NCBI RefSeq assembly: GCF_023715245.1
Contig: NZ_JAMBNV010000001.1
Span: forward strand, 1,612,001-1,676,000
Direction: 5' to 3'
Length of the DNA: 64,000 nucleotides
DNA from: Sporosarcina luteola
Lineage (GTDB): Bacteria > Bacillota > Bacilli > Bacillales_A > Planococcaceae
Position 1 is the first letter of the stretch. Each line of letters starts with the position of its first letter. Positions 29,882-39,232 of the stretch are shown here, in pieces. The position numbers and the translations under genes are program-made. The notes below the pieces were generated by a model, which searched no databases, was not told the DNA's origin, and worked only from the letters and a program-made list of their open reading frames with translations.

Positions 29882-29910
29882 ATAATATGCAACCATTTCA
29901 TCTATGTCAA
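29882..29910 (-). promoter_or_regulatory. Sigma-A promoter of the tandem T-box / ThrRS unit
   Basis: Minus strand TTGACA, 17-base spacer, TATTAT, about 20 bases upstream of leader 1. Near-consensus. Confidence 0.85.
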
Positions 29911-29920
29911 TAAGGAATGA

Positions 29921-32152
29921 TCAATAACGCAGACCTCTTCCATTTTCAGCAATTGCATGGGCCAAGCGAATCGTTGCTACTGCCAACTCGGCATAGGACA
30001 CTTCACGGTCAGGGTTGAACTGGTTTTTCTCTGCTTTTACTAAGCCCAACGAGTTTGCAATGGCTACATAACCCGTATTTGCGGATTGCACTTTATCGGC
30101 ATCCGCAAAGCCAAGCTTATAGATGCTGTTATCTTTTGCAGCCTGCTCAAGTCCTAATACTCGAATCATCCAAACTGAAAGTTCTTCTCTTGTGACTGGT
30201 GCATCGACAGCGAAGTTCTTACCATCCACTTTAATGATACCCGCTTCGACTGCACGTTCAATCTCTTTATATAACGGATGTTTAGGGTCTATATTGTCAA
30301 ACGTTTGGTTCATTTCTTCCTGCCCGTAGTAATAGCCGCCATAATAGAAATAAGTGAGTGAGTTCATGAGCACTTTTAATGCTTCCCCTTTTGAAATGGC
30401 AGCGTCCCCATTAAAGCTTTTCGCATCTTTAACGTCCAACACTTTGGCGTTAATGAGATAATTGAGCTCTTCTTCCGCCCATGGATGTGTTACGGTTATT
30501 GAATCTTTACCGTTCAGCAAGTTATTCCATTTTCCTGTATTGGCGTTCACATAACTAAAGGAGTCGTCGTTGAATACAGGTAAATAGACGAGGTCATAAT
30601 GGTTTTCCTTCACATTTTTAGCATGTTTCATATACGTAAGCTTTAGGCTAAGCGCCTCTTCAAAAATTGTTTTTGCCTTTTTTTCGGAAATTACGTCTTT
30701 ACTTGATGGCCAATTTTCGATTTCTTGATAATTGACGTTAAGGCTGTTTAAGGAACCGTCAGCCGCTATCCCTACACTGATCTGATCACCACTGACGACA
30801 ATTCCATTCATGATTCTCGGGAAAGTGAAGTTATACGAACCCAACCTATCGTCGACATAAGGTTCTTCAATAGGCATTGCATAGTTATGCAGATAGGAAG
30901 GAACCCATTCTTTAAGAGATTTCACAGCCTGGCTAAGCGCCTTTTGTTGGCTAAGTTTATTTTCTTTTTTTGAATTCTCCCCGATTTCCATCAGAAGATG
31001 GTCTTTCATATTGTAGTAGTGAATAATTTCACCTGTGTTTTTATTAATTTCTAAACTTGATCCAGATCCACCATTTGCATATTGGTACATATATTGGACG
31101 TAAATGACTGGCACTCCATTATAATTCTCCATTTCTTGAATTGATTCAATCCTTAACTTTACTTTATCAGAATCAATGGCAAGAAACCTTTCGGCAATCT
31201 TTTTCGCGTCTTCTACCGTAATTCCATCCTGTTTTGCAGGAAGCGGCTTTTCTGTAATCTTTTCAATTTTCGTCTTCCCTGGCAAGTTCGATGCATAACC
31301 GTTTGCAGTCATCCACTTCCCTGTTGCCGCTTCAACACCCTGTATTTTTGCCGTTGGACGGTAGACGAGCTCTACAGTGCGGTCGCTCGTTTGGTAATCG
31401 TAGTTTATTTGATAATTCAATTCCACATAAAGATTTTCCTTCACTTTTTTCAGCATCTCATTTTTATCTTTAGTTTTTGTGACATCATCAAAAGTTGATG
31501 ATGTCGCACTTTCACCAGGAAACATTTTGTAAAAATTTACGATTTCACCATTTCCTAATACAGAAACCTCCATTCTTTGGTCAGCAATGGATACCTGATT
31601 TTTTGTGCGTGCAAATGTAAAGGAATAGCGTATCGGTTCTGTTAAGATTTGTTGCGGATAATAATTGAATGTATCTGCTTCTAATTGATAGTCTTTTCCA
31701 TCAAGAAACTTCTTCATAAAATCTTCTGCGATTTTCCTTGCTTCCTCTTTTGAAACTTTTGCTGGGAACAAAGCATCCTTCACGTTAGGAGGCTGATAGG
31801 AAAAGTATTCAAGATCCAAATCCTTCCCGACAAAACCTATATTCCCATACACTCTCTTCCCATCAATCATTTTAGTGAAATAAAGATCATGCCGCACAGT
31901 TTCATCCTCAGGATAAATATGCGAACTGTTCACTTGAAAATCGGCATTTGTTAAGTAACCAAACTGATTAGGGAACACCTTCCGGAATTTCTTAATCAAT
32001 TCCTCTTTCGAGATAACAGTATTTGTGGCAGCAACTTGGATACGTACTTCTGGTTGTCCCTTCAAAGTAGTTGAAGCATCGGCAATTGAAGAAAACATTC
32101 CTAGAGACAAAACGGAAGAGGTTACAATCATACTTAGTTTTTTCATTTTCAC
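29921..32152 (-). CDS. Surface protein with YcdB/PepSY-like repeats and three SLH domains
   Basis: 743 residues, GTG start 8 bases after AGGAGG. Signal peptide (MKMKKLSMIVTSSVLSLGMF). Residues about 45-540 hold two long repeats of the YcdB/YcdC-PepSY type (KEEARKIAEDFMKKFLDGKD and VEDAKKIAERFLAI; repeated NKNTGEIIHYYN-like strands). From about 545 come three S-layer-homology units, the last two reading FDNIDPKHPLYKEIERAVEAG and FADADKVQSANTGYVAIANS. SLH domains bind pyruvylated secondary wall polymer, so the protein is cell-wall-attached. The PepSY part may inhibit or chaperone proteases. Single gene. Its 3' end abuts the ThrRS promoter. Confidence 0.8.
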   Translation of the reverse strand: MKMKKLSMIVTSSVLSLGMFSSIADASTTLKGQPEVRIQVAATNTVISKEELIKKFRKVFPNQFGYLTNADFQVNSSHIYPEDETVRHDLYFTKMIDGKRVYGNIGFVGKDLDLEYFSYQPPNVKDALFPAKVSKEEARKIAEDFMKKFLDGKDYQLEADTFNYYPQQILTEPIRYSFTFARTKNQVSIADQRMEVSVLGNGEIVNFYKMFPGESATSSTFDDVTKTKDKNEMLKKVKENLYVELNYQINYDYQTSDRTVELVYRPTAKIQGVEAATGKWMTANGYASNLPGKTKIEKITEKPLPAKQDGITVEDAKKIAERFLAIDSDKVKLRIESIQEMENYNGVPVIYVQYMYQYANGGSGSSLEINKNTGEIIHYYNMKDHLLMEIGENSKKENKLSQQKALSQAVKSLKEWVPSYLHNYAMPIEEPYVDDRLGSYNFTFPRIMNGIVVSGDQISVGIAADGSLNSLNVNYQEIENWPSSKDVISEKKAKTIFEEALSLKLTYMKHAKNVKENHYDLVYLPVFNDDSFSYVNANTGKWNNLLNGKDSITVTHPWAEEELNYLINAKVLDVKDAKSFNGDAAISKGEALKVLMNSLTYFYYGGYYYGQEEMNQTFDNIDPKHPLYKEIERAVEAGIIKVDGKNFAVDAPVTREELSVWMIRVLGLEQAAKDNSIYKLGFADADKVQSANTGYVAIANSLGLVKAEKNQFNPDREVSYAELAVATIRLAHAIAENGRGLRY

Positions 32153-32293
32153 TAAAAAATCCTCCTTAGTACAATTCTTTTTGTGTTAGAAAGCAATCTT
32201 TAGATTGTATGATTGAGGGTTAGAGAAAAGAACGTAGTGAATTCAGCAAGTTCTATATAAGCAATATCTTTTGATCAGTAAAAACTCATAAAG

Positions 32294-32324
32294 AAAAGGC
32301 GCCCGATTTATTCGGACGCCTTTG
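32294..32324 (-). terminator. Terminator after aconitase
   Basis: Minus strand AAAGGCGTCCG, 6-7-base loop, CGGGCGCCTTTT. Directly behind the acnA stop. Confidence 0.85.
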
Positions 32325-32333
32325 TTAAGCTTA

Positions 32334-35048
32334 TTAGTTATTCTTCATTTTATCACGAAGAACCATTTGAAGGATTCCACCGTGACGGTAGTAGTCTACT
32401 TCTACGTCAGAGTCGAAACGTGCTAATACGTCGAATTCTTTGACGGAGCCGTCCTTTGCAGTTGCTGTCACTTTCAGGATATCGCGAGGTTTTACACCTT
32501 CCGCGATGTTCACGCTGATTTCTTCTTCGCCAGTAAGACCAAGTGTTTCAGCGCTTTCCCCTTTCATGAATTGAAGAGGAAGTACACCCATCATGACTAG
32601 GTTCGAACGGTGGATACGCTCGTAACTTTCCGCGATGACTGTTTTGATACCTAGTAGTGAAGTACCTTTTGCAGCCCAGTCACGTGAAGAGCCCATTCCG
32701 TAGTCTTTCCCAGCGAGAATGACAAGGCCTGTTCCGTCCTCCTGATAACGCATAGCTGCGTCATAGATCGGGCAGATTTCTTTTGTCGGCCAATACGTTG
32801 TGTAGCCGCCTTCCGTGCCTTTTGCAATTTGGTTACGGATACGGATATTCGCGAATGTACCGCGCATCATAACCTCATGGTTACCACGTCGGGAACCGTA
32901 TGAGTTGAAGTAACGTGGTTCTACTCCATGTTCGCGCAAGTATTTTCCAGCTGGTGTATCTTTACCGATTGCACCTGCAGGAGAAATATGGTCCGTTGTG
33001 ATTGAATCACCGAATTTACCGATGACACGAAGTCCAGAAAGAGCTTCGATATCAGCAGGCTCTTTTGAAAGTCCTTCGAAGAACGGCGGGTTTTGGATAT
33101 ATGTTGAGTTTTCATCAAAATCGTACAAGGAATCGTCAGTTGTTTCGATAGCATTCCAAGCTTCGTTTTCAGTGAATACACGAGCATATTCTTTACGGAA
33201 CAATTCAGGTGTTACTGTCGCTTTAACGACTTCCTTCACTTCTTCCGTTGTTGGCCAGATATCTTTGAAGTAAACATCTGTGCCGTCTTTTGCTTTACCG
33301 ATCGGATCTTTTTCAAAATCGATATCGACAGTACCAGCAAGTGCATAAGCGACAACAAGTGGCGGTGAAGCCAAGTAGTTCGCTTTTACGAGTGGGTGGA
33401 TACGTCCTTCAAAGTTACGGTTACCGGATAGAACAGATGAAACTAACAGGTCGTTTTCCGTAATCGTTTTCTCGATTTCCGGAAGAAGTGGACCGGAGTT
33501 TCCGATACAAGTCGTACACCCGTAACCGACTGTGTTGAATCCGATTTGATCCAAGTAATTGGAAAGACCGGATTCTTCGAGGTAGCCTGTAACGACTTTT
33601 GAACCTGGCGCAAGTGATGTTTTCACGTATGCAGGAGGTGTAAGTCCTTTTTCGACAGCCTTCTTCGCAACAAGTCCAGCACCTAACATTACGTATGGAT
33701 TGGAAGTGTTCGTACAAGAAGTGATCGCTGCAATTGCAAGGTCTCCTGTTGTCATGCCGACAGTACGGCCGTCTGCGAACTCGACTGTAGCTTTCTTTTC
33801 GAATTCCTTCGGAGTAAGACCGAAGCCTTGGTTCCCTTCAGGAGCAACAACAGAATCTTTGAACGAACGTTGTAATCCGGAAAGCGGAATCAAGTCTTGT
33901 GGACGTTTTGGTCCAGCAAGGTTCGCTTCGATTTTCGTAAGATCAATTTCAATTACTTCCGTATATGTCGGCTCTTCTTTATCAGGAGTGAAGAACATGT
34001 CGTTCTCTTCAAGATATTTTTGTACGACTTGAATATGCTCTTCATCACGGCCTGTCAAACGCATGTAATCAAGAGATTCTTCGTCAACTGGGAAGAAACC
34101 GCAAGTTGCGCCGTATTCAGGAGCCATGTTAGCAATTGTCGCACGGTCTGCAAGTGGCAATTTGGATACGCCTGGTCCGAAGAACTCGACGAATTTACCA
34201 ACAACGCCATGTGCACGTAGTGTTTGAGTCACTTTAAGCGCAAGGTCAGTCGCAGTTGTGCCGTTCGGAAGTTCGCCAACCAATTTGACACCGATAACTT
34301 CAGGGATTGGGAAGTATGAAGGCTGTCCAAGCATTCCTGCTTCAGCTTCAATTCCACCAACACCCCATCCGAGAACTCCGATACCGTTGATCATTGTTGT
34401 GTGGGAGTCTGTTCCGACAAGTGTGTCCGGATACGTTTCAAATGTGCCATCTTCGTTTTCCACTTCATGGACAACCGCAGCAAGGTACTCTAGGTTCACT
34501 TGGTGAACGATACCTGTTGCAGGAGGCACTGCACGATAGTTATCGTATGCTTTTTGTGCCCAGCTCAAGAATTGATAACGTTCAGCGTTACGCTCGAACT
34601 CAAGTTCCATATTAAGGCGAAGTGCATCTGATGTGCCGTAGCGGTCAACTTGTACCGAGTGGTCGATAACAAGGTCAACCGGAATTTCAGGATTGATTTT
34701 GTTTGGATCTCCGCCCATTTCAGCCATAGCTGAACGCAGAGATGCTAGGTCAACGACAACTGGAACTCCAGTGAAGTCTTGTAGGATTACGCGGGAAGGT
34801 TTGAAAGGAACTTCTGCGTCCTTGTCTGCATCCTTGCCCCATTTTGCCAAGTTTTCAACGTGTTCGTCTTTGATCACATACCCGTCATGTTGGCGCAGGA
34901 CGGACTCAAGTAGCACTTTTACTGAATAAGGTAGTCTGGAAATATTCGCAACGCCGGCATCTTCAAGTGCTTTAATATGGTAATAGTTATATGTTTTACC
35001 GTTCAACTCGAAAGATTTGCGGCTGTTGTGCAAATTACTTTTTGCCAT
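32334..35048 (-). CDS. acnA: Aconitate hydratase
   Basis: 904 residues, the AcnA/CitB type. Converts citrate to isocitrate through cis-aconitate in the TCA cycle; apo-form can bind RNA. The three [4Fe-4S] cysteines lie in SCTNTSNP and [10 protein letters not shown]. Other landmarks: [38 protein letters not shown] (substrate arginine) and [31 protein letters not shown] before ATG. In B. subtilis citB occupies the same neighbourhood between yneN/yneP and yneK, and is repressed by CcpC and CodY. No CcpC dyad could be assigned here with confidence. Confidence 0.97.
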   Translation of the reverse strand: MAKSNLHNSRKSFELNGKTYNYYHIKALEDAGVANISRLPYSVKVLLESVLRQHDGYVIKDEHVENLAKWGKDADKDAEVPFKPSRVILQDFTGVPVVVDLASLRSAMAEMGGDPNKINPEIPVDLVIDHSVQVDRYGTSDALRLNMELEFERNAERYQFLSWAQKAYDNYRAVPPATGIVHQVNLEYLAAVVHEVENEDGTFETYPDTLVGTDSHTTMINGIGVLGWGVGGIEAEAGMLGQPSYFPIPEVIGVKLVGELPNGTTATDLALKVTQTLRAHGVVGKFVEFFGPGVSKLPLADRATIANMAPEYGATCGFFPVDEESLDYMRLTGRDEEHIQVVQKYLEENDMFFTPDKEEPTYTEVIEIDLTKIEANLAGPKRPQDLIPLSGLQRSFKDSVVAPEGNQGFGLTPKEFEKKATVEFADGRTVGMTTGDLAIAAITSCTNTSNPYVMLGAGLVAKKAVEKGLTPPAYVKTSLAPGSKVVTGYLEESGLSNYLDQIGFNTVGYGCTTCIGNSGPLLPEIEKTITENDLLVSSVLSGNRNFEGRIHPLVKANYLASPPLVVAYALAGTVDIDFEKDPIGKAKDGTDVYFKDIWPTTEEVKEVVKATVTPELFRKEYARVFTENEAWNAIETTDDSLYDFDENSTYIQNPPFFEGLSKEPADIEALSGLRVIGKFGDSITTDHISPAGAIGKDTPAGKYLREHGVEPRYFNSYGSRRGNHEVMMRGTFANIRIRNQIAKGTEGGYTTYWPTKEICPIYDAAMRYQEDGTGLVILAGKDYGMGSSRDWAAKGTSLLGIKTVIAESYERIHRSNLVMMGVLPLQFMKGESAETLGLTGEEEISVNIAEGVKPRDILKVTATAKDGSVKEFDVLARFDSDVEVDYYRHGGILQMVLRDKMKNN

Positions 35049-35084
35049 TTGTGAATTCCTCCTTTATCTATTGAAAAGGTTTTG

Positions 35085-35098
35085 TGTAAGCGTTTCTC
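35085..35098 (-). promoter_or_regulatory. Possible degenerate cre site upstream of acnA
   Basis: Minus strand GAGAAACGCTTACA keeps the CGCTTACA half of the CcpA consensus, but the left half is poor. Located about 40 bases before the acnA start. Confidence 0.25.
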
Positions 35099-35330
35099 TA
35101 CTCCATCATAGTACAGCTAAGTTCATAAGTAAAATACTTAAAAATTATAGTCTTTCATAAGAAAACCTGATGACCGTATGTATGAAGGCATAAAGAATCT
35201 GCTCACTGTCAAGTATATTCTGAAAAACTCGTTCGCGCAAAGTTTTGAATCTGTGTAATAGAAATCTACTGAGTTTTTATTATATATGTGGCATGATAGA
35301 TAGGAAGATATGTAAAAGGGAGTGGGATTG

Positions 35331-35876
35331 TTGAAAAAAGCATTGTTAGTAATCGATTATACTTATGATTTCGTTGCAGAGGACGGAGCACTGTCATGCG
35401 GTCAGCCAGGCATTGACTTGGAAACGTACATTGTTGACCTGACAAAGGAGTTTTTGGTCGAGGGGAATCTTGTCATCATGCCCGTCGATCTTCACGAAGA
35501 AAATGACCCGTATCATCCCGAATCAAGAATGTTCCCTCCGCACAATATTAAAGGAACAGCGGGACGGAATCCATACGGTGCACTTCACGCTTTATATGAA
35601 GAGAATCAAGAACAGATTATCTGGATGGATAAAACGCGTTTTAGCGCTTTTGCAGGAACCGATCTCGAATTGCAGCTTCGAGCACGCGGAATAACAGAAT
35701 TGCATCTTGTCGGTGTTTGCACGGACATATGCATTCTTCATACGTCGGTCGATGCCTATAATCGGGGTTTTGATATCGTTATCCATGAAAGAGGGGTTGC
35801 GAGCTTTGATCCTGCTGGCCATGAATGGGCACTACGACATTTTGAAAAGACACTCGGGGCCAAAGTAATCCGCTAA
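35331..35876 (+). CDS. Isochorismatase-family cysteine hydrolase (nicotinamidase-like)
   Basis: 181 residues from TTG 35331 (AGGGAG 8 bases upstream). MKKALLVIDYTYDFV has the catalytic Asp, DKTRFSAFAGTDLELQLR the catalytic Lys, and LVGVCTDICILHTSVDA the nucleophile Cys. LHEENDPYHPESRMFPPHNI supplies metal-binding Asp and His residues, as in PncA nicotinamidases (Asp-x-His pattern). Probably deamidates nicotinamide to nicotinate in NAD salvage, but related isochorismatase-like hydrolases cannot be excluded. Single gene divergent from acnA. A NiaR homologue, the niacin-responsive repressor, occurs at 49.2 kb, but no operator was identified here. Confidence 0.8.
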   Translation: MKKALLVIDYTYDFVAEDGALSCGQPGIDLETYIVDLTKEFLVEGNLVIMPVDLHEENDPYHPESRMFPPHNIKGTAGRNPYGALHALYEENQEQIIWMDKTRFSAFAGTDLELQLRARGITELHLVGVCTDICILHTSVDAYNRGFDIVIHERGVASFDPAGHEWALRHFEKTLGAKVIR

Positions 35877-35986
35877 TCTCAATGTTTTTTTAGTGATTCT
35901 CTTATGTAGATGTTTAATGTATGGGAAAAACGGATATCCAAATACTACATAAGCAATTATGAATTACTAAAAAGGAGATGGATTAA

Positions 35987-36241
35987 ATGAGCTTTATTTG
36001 GTTTCTAATTATTGGTGGAATTATCGGTTGGCTCGCAGGACTTATTTTAGGAAAAGACATTCCAGGTGGAGTCATCGGTAATATCATTGCTGGTATCATC
36101 GGCGCTTGGATTGGCGGTATGTTGCTTGGATCATGGGGTCCTAAAGTTTCGGACTTCTATATCCTACCTGCATTGCTCGGTGCGATCATCCTCGTGTTTA
36201 TTGTGAGCTTGATCATGAAATCGATGCGCAGAGCTACTTGA
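35987..36241 (+). CDS. GlsB/YeaQ/YmgE-family small membrane protein
   Basis: 84 residues, three hydrophobic segments with many glycines: FLIIGGIIGWLAGLILGKDI, GVIGNIIAGIIGAWIGGMLL and LPALLGAIILVFIVSL. Typical of the 'transglycosylase-associated protein' family, general-stress-induced membrane proteins of unknown mechanism. AAAAGGAG lies 8 bases before ATG. Monocistronic, with a strong terminator. Confidence 0.85.
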   Translation: MSFIWFLIIGGIIGWLAGLILGKDIPGGVIGNIIAGIIGAWIGGMLLGSWGPKVSDFYILPALLGAIILVFIVSLIMKSMRRAT

Positions 36242-36253
36242 ATGAAAAAATGA

Positions 36254-36290
36254 AAAGAGCGTCAAGAGATTTTTCTCTTGACGCTTTTTC
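36254..36290. terminator. Bidirectional terminator
   Basis: AAAAGAGCGTCAAGAG, short loop, CTCTTGACGCTTTTTC between convergent genes. Confidence 0.9.
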
Positions 36291-36948
36291 ATTTACTTTC
36301 CAATCTCTGGGTTTCAAATTCATTGAAGAACCATAAGACGTCTTCTACATATTTATCACTATGGTTGTAATGGAATACCGCCTTTTCAATCTCCCCATCG
36401 GCTGCCCCGCTTTTGGACAAATAATGTGCGGCGCTGAATATCGCATCTTCGATATCAAAAGGATCTGCACTTCCATCCCCGTTAGCATCAACTCCGTACC
36501 CGCCATACTTTTTAATGACAGCAGGATCGGTCTTGTCCTTATCGGGTATATTCCCTTTTCCAAGGCCTCCGCATCCTGGATATCCCCACCCTACGAATGT
36601 GCAAGGCATGAACTGCATATGACCTTCAGCTCCGGCTGGAGATAATAAAGGATCCATCGTTGAAAAGCGTGTTTCAATCCGATGATGGGCAGCGAGAAGC
36701 GTCCAAGGAATGCCGTACTCCGTTGCAGCCGCTTGATAGACCGGAATATACTCTTCCGGTATGACCAATGCGGTATGCCGATCTTGGAATTCCAGCAACG
36801 TGCTTGCAGATTTTTTTATGAGTTCGGGATTTTGGATACCTGTCCAAATAATAGCCGATATGGTGAAGGTGGTTACAGCAACAGGGATAAGTAAAACGAT
36901 CATAAAAATTTTCGTTTTAATGGATAACCCCTTTTTCTTCTTCTTCAC
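36289..36948 (-). CDS. Membrane-anchored lytic transglycosylase-like protein
   Basis: 219 residues, GTG start behind AAGGGTGG. A basic start (MKKKKKGLSIKTK) is followed by one membrane segment (IFMIVLLIPVAVTTFTISAI). The outer part has the lysozyme-like fold: GIPWTLLAAHHRIETRFS (likely catalytic Glu), LSPAGAEGHMQFMP, and AIFSAAHYLSKSGA. GHMQFMP with the preceding Glu is the Slt/MltB-type signature. An EF-hand-like DANGDGSADPFDIEDA loop probably binds calcium. Cleaves peptidoglycan between MurNAc and GlcNAc. A role in growth or spore cortex is not distinguishable. Follows the SCO1 gene on the same strand by 27 bases. Confidence 0.8.
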   Translation of the reverse strand: MKKKKKGLSIKTKIFMIVLLIPVAVTTFTISAIIWTGIQNPELIKKSASTLLEFQDRHTALVIPEEYIPVYQAAATEYGIPWTLLAAHHRIETRFSTMDPLLSPAGAEGHMQFMPCTFVGWGYPGCGGLGKGNIPDKDKTDPAVIKKYGGYGVDANGDGSADPFDIEDAIFSAAHYLSKSGAADGEIEKAVFHYNHSDKYVEDVLWFFNEFETQRLESK

Positions 36949-36975
36949 TGTACCACCCTTTTCATTTCATTCTCG

Positions 36976-37575
36976 TTACGATTTAGACTTTTCTTTAATG
37001 AGCGCTTTCATGTCATTCACAATTTCCTCGTAAGGAACTTCTTCCGCACCACTGTAAGTCTTTACAGACACTCCGTCTTTATTGACTAAGCTGAATGCCG
37101 TTCCATGGACAACTTGGTCTTCCCCTGGAGCTTTACTGACGAACGTCTTGAAAGATCCAATTGCCAAGTTTTCAATCGTTTCCTGGCTATATCCAGTCAA
37201 CATTTCCCATTTGCTTTGATCGACAGGTTCGAATGCATCTACGTATTCCTGCAAAGCTTCAGGTGTATCATTTTTAGGGTCTATGCTGAAAGATACGATT
37301 TTATAATCTTCGACGCCTTCGTCATGCAGCATCTTCTGCAAATCTGTCATATTCGCCATCATTGGCAGACAGACAGTTTCACAGTTTGTGAAGACGAATT
37401 GGGCAATCCAGACAGTCCCCTTCAAATCGTCAAGAGATACTTGCTCATGATGTTGGTTCGTAAATTCAAACGGTTCAATCTTATATTTATGATCCGCCTT
37501 GAATCCACCCATTGAACATGCAATCATTACTAGCATAAGCATCGTAATGGACAATAAAAATATTTTTTTGCGCAT
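36976..37575 (-). CDS. SCO1/SenC copper-delivery lipoprotein
   Basis: 199 residues. Lipobox LVMIACSM near the N-terminus. Thioredoxin-like fold with the copper site: CETVC (Cys-x3-Cys) and the distal His in QVVHGTAFSLVN. SCO proteins deliver copper to the CuA centre of cytochrome c oxidase on the outer face of the membrane (YpmQ in B. subtilis). Together with CcdA/CcdC nearby it indicates aerobic respiration with c-type cytochromes. Probably cotranscribed with the transglycosylase gene. Confidence 0.88.
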   Translation of the reverse strand: MRKKIFLLSITMLMLVMIACSMGGFKADHKYKIEPFEFTNQHHEQVSLDDLKGTVWIAQFVFTNCETVCLPMMANMTDLQKMLHDEGVEDYKIVSFSIDPKNDTPEALQEYVDAFEPVDQSKWEMLTGYSQETIENLAIGSFKTFVSKAPGEDQVVHGTAFSLVNKDGVSVKTYSGAEEVPYEEIVNDMKALIKEKSKS

Positions 37576-37843
37576 ATACAGACTCCTCCACTTTCAGTAC
37601 TTACTTTATCATAGTGGATGCATACTTATCAAACAACCGCATGGGATCATCGTTCTTGTCCAATCTTTGACGTTTCCGTGAAGTTCATTTCACATTTAAT
37701 GAAACAAGCGCAGGGTGCCTTTCGCTGGATTGAATTTAAAAAGGCCTCCAATGCGACCCGAAATGGAGGAAAGGATACTTTGTCCGTGTATTTTTTTGAA
37801 AAAGCTCTTATAATGGAGAATAGAATGGAAGAGGTGAAGACAG

Positions 37844-38269
37844 TTGCAAGATTTTTTTATGTGGTTCATCATTTTTTGGTGTGTCGTCCTGATTGGACTT
37901 TTTGGAATCGGTGGCTTTTTCATGTTCCGCAAATTCCTGAAAGTGTTTCCGAAGGCGGATGGTAAATCGACGCTTGATTGGGAAGAGCATTATGTGAATG
38001 AATCCCTTCATCTCTGGAATGAGGAAGCGAAAGATTTATTGAATGAACTCGTAAGCCCCGTTCCAGAATTATTCCGTGACGTCGCTAAACAGAAAATCGG
38101 CTCTAAAATCGGCCAAATTGCGTTGGAAGACCGTGCAAAGGCGGTAAGCTTCGATCATATTATCCGCGGCTACATTCTCGCCACTCCAAAACGCGATCAT
38201 AAATTTTTACGCAGGAAATTGGATTCGATGGAAATCGATATCACTCCATACGAGCATTTATTTGATTAA
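37844..38269 (+). CDS. yneK: YneK-like DUF2621 membrane protein
   Basis: 141 residues, TTG start 7 bases after AGAGGTGA. One N-terminal membrane helix (FMWFIIFWCVVLIGLFGIGG), then a soluble region with DWEEHYVNESLHLW, FRDVAKQKIGSKIGQIAL and GYILATPKRDHKFL, matching B. subtilis YneK. Function unknown; the gene order next to ccdC and ccdA is conserved. Confidence 0.8.
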   Translation: MQDFFMWFIIFWCVVLIGLFGIGGFFMFRKFLKVFPKADGKSTLDWEEHYVNESLHLWNEEAKDLLNELVSPVPELFRDVAKQKIGSKIGQIALEDRAKAVSFDHIIRGYILATPKRDHKFLRRKLDSMEIDITPYEHLFD

Positions 38270-38302
38270 CAAAAGCAGAGTCACCGGAGTCTAGACGCGA
38301 TA

Positions 38303-38336
38303 CAAAAAACCTCCCTTACACTTGGGAGGTTTTTTC
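38303..38336. terminator. Bidirectional terminator between yneK and ccdC
   Basis: AAAAAACCTCCC, 8-base loop, GGGAGGTTTTTT. One arm and the loop include the last ccdC codons and stop. Confidence 0.9.
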
Positions 38337-38846
38337 AATGGTGTTTTTTAGTTTGTAATATTTCACTAGCATCCCGATGCGCCAAGGAACAATCATGCCG
38401 AATGCCAATATCCAGAACATGCCGCCAAGCTCCCCGACGTCGATGGTGCTGCTTAAAATCAATTTCGCGACAAAACGTACAATTAAAAGCCCGAATAGGA
38501 TGAACAGGAACGCTCTGGATTTTTTGACGTAAAGCTTTTCATCCTTTTCCTCAAAATTTGTCGTCTTAATCAACACAATCGAAAATAGCATTCCAACAAA
38601 GACCGATTCCAGAACTTGTGTCAAAGGCACCCTGAATTCTTCAAATAAAAACATAAGAGCCCCTGTCGACATGAACAGTGGCGGCAAGATGATCCGTTTC
38701 GGTGAAATCGGTCTTTTCGCCGCCTTTGTCCGGACGATGAACGCCATAGTTCCCATAAAGAGAAACAATAGCGTTGACCCGACAATCAAGTAGACGGATG
38801 GTATTTCATTGAAAATGAAATCAACGATTCTCTCAAGCTCAAGCAT
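38316..38846 (-). CDS. ccdC: Cytochrome c biogenesis protein CcdC (YneJ family)
   Basis: 176 residues with about five membrane segments (YLIVGSTLLFLFMGTMAFIV; ALMFLFEEFRVPL; VFVGMLFSIVLI; FLFILFGLLIVRFVAKLI; MFWILAFGMIVPWRIG). Matches the CcdC/DUF1453 family that lies downstream of ccdA in Bacillus. Exact role unknown; in B. subtilis deletion of this gene has no clear effect on cytochrome c. Its ATG overlaps the 3' end of the thioredoxin-like gene by 8 bases. Confidence 0.82.
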   Translation of the reverse strand: MLELERIVDFIFNEIPSVYLIVGSTLLFLFMGTMAFIVRTKAAKRPISPKRIILPPLFMSTGALMFLFEEFRVPLTQVLESVFVGMLFSIVLIKTTNFEEKDEKLYVKKSRAFLFILFGLLIVRFVAKLILSSTIDVGELGGMFWILAFGMIVPWRIGMLVKYYKLKNTIEKTSQV

Positions 38847-39168
38847 GGTCCTCCCCCCACTCCACCAACTCGTCCAAACGGTACTTCAACTGTTCCATCT
38901 GTACGAATCTGGCAAACCTGGCTGTTTCCTTGCCCCGATGGAACAGAAGGACAACCGGGGCGGTGAATAAGGCGAGCTGGCCTGCCATTTCAGGAACTTG
39001 TGCAGCATTCACTCTATAAAAAGGGAATGGATATTCCTCTTCCAGTTCGGCCACTTGCGGATATAGTCCTTCACAGACGGAGCAATGATCCGTTTTGACA
39101 AACAATAATAGCCGCGGCTCACTTACCGTGATGTCCAGCCATTGTTCAAAAGATCCGATCTCGTTCAT
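38839..39168 (-). CDS. Thioredoxin-like protein of the ccd operon
   Basis: 109 residues from ATG 39168, 8 bases after GGAGG. Thioredoxin fold with LLLFVKTDHCSVCEGLYPQV (active-site CSVC), a Pro after the last strand (FTAPVVLLF, in place of cis-Pro) and no signal peptide, so it is cytoplasmic. CcdA carries electrons from cytoplasmic thioredoxin to extracytoplasmic thiols, so this may be a dedicated electron donor. In B. subtilis the slot between ccdA and ccdC holds a CheY-like response regulator (YneI), so the content differs here. A stem-loop (39199-39224) lies just upstream. Confidence 0.75.
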   Translation of the reverse strand: MNEIGSFEQWLDITVSEPRLLLFVKTDHCSVCEGLYPQVAELEEEYPFPFYRVNAAQVPEMAGQLALFTAPVVLLFHRGKETARFARFVQMEQLKYRLDELVEWGEDHA

Positions 39169-39232
39169 CGGCAGTTCCTCCACTTCAAAAATCAATTACG
39201 CCTCCAAGCAAGATGCTCGGAGGCTATTATTG

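Noticed and set aside
37618..37965. 115-codon plus-strand ORF overlapping yneK
   Set aside because: Overlaps the better-supported yneK frame, which has a ribosome site and family match.
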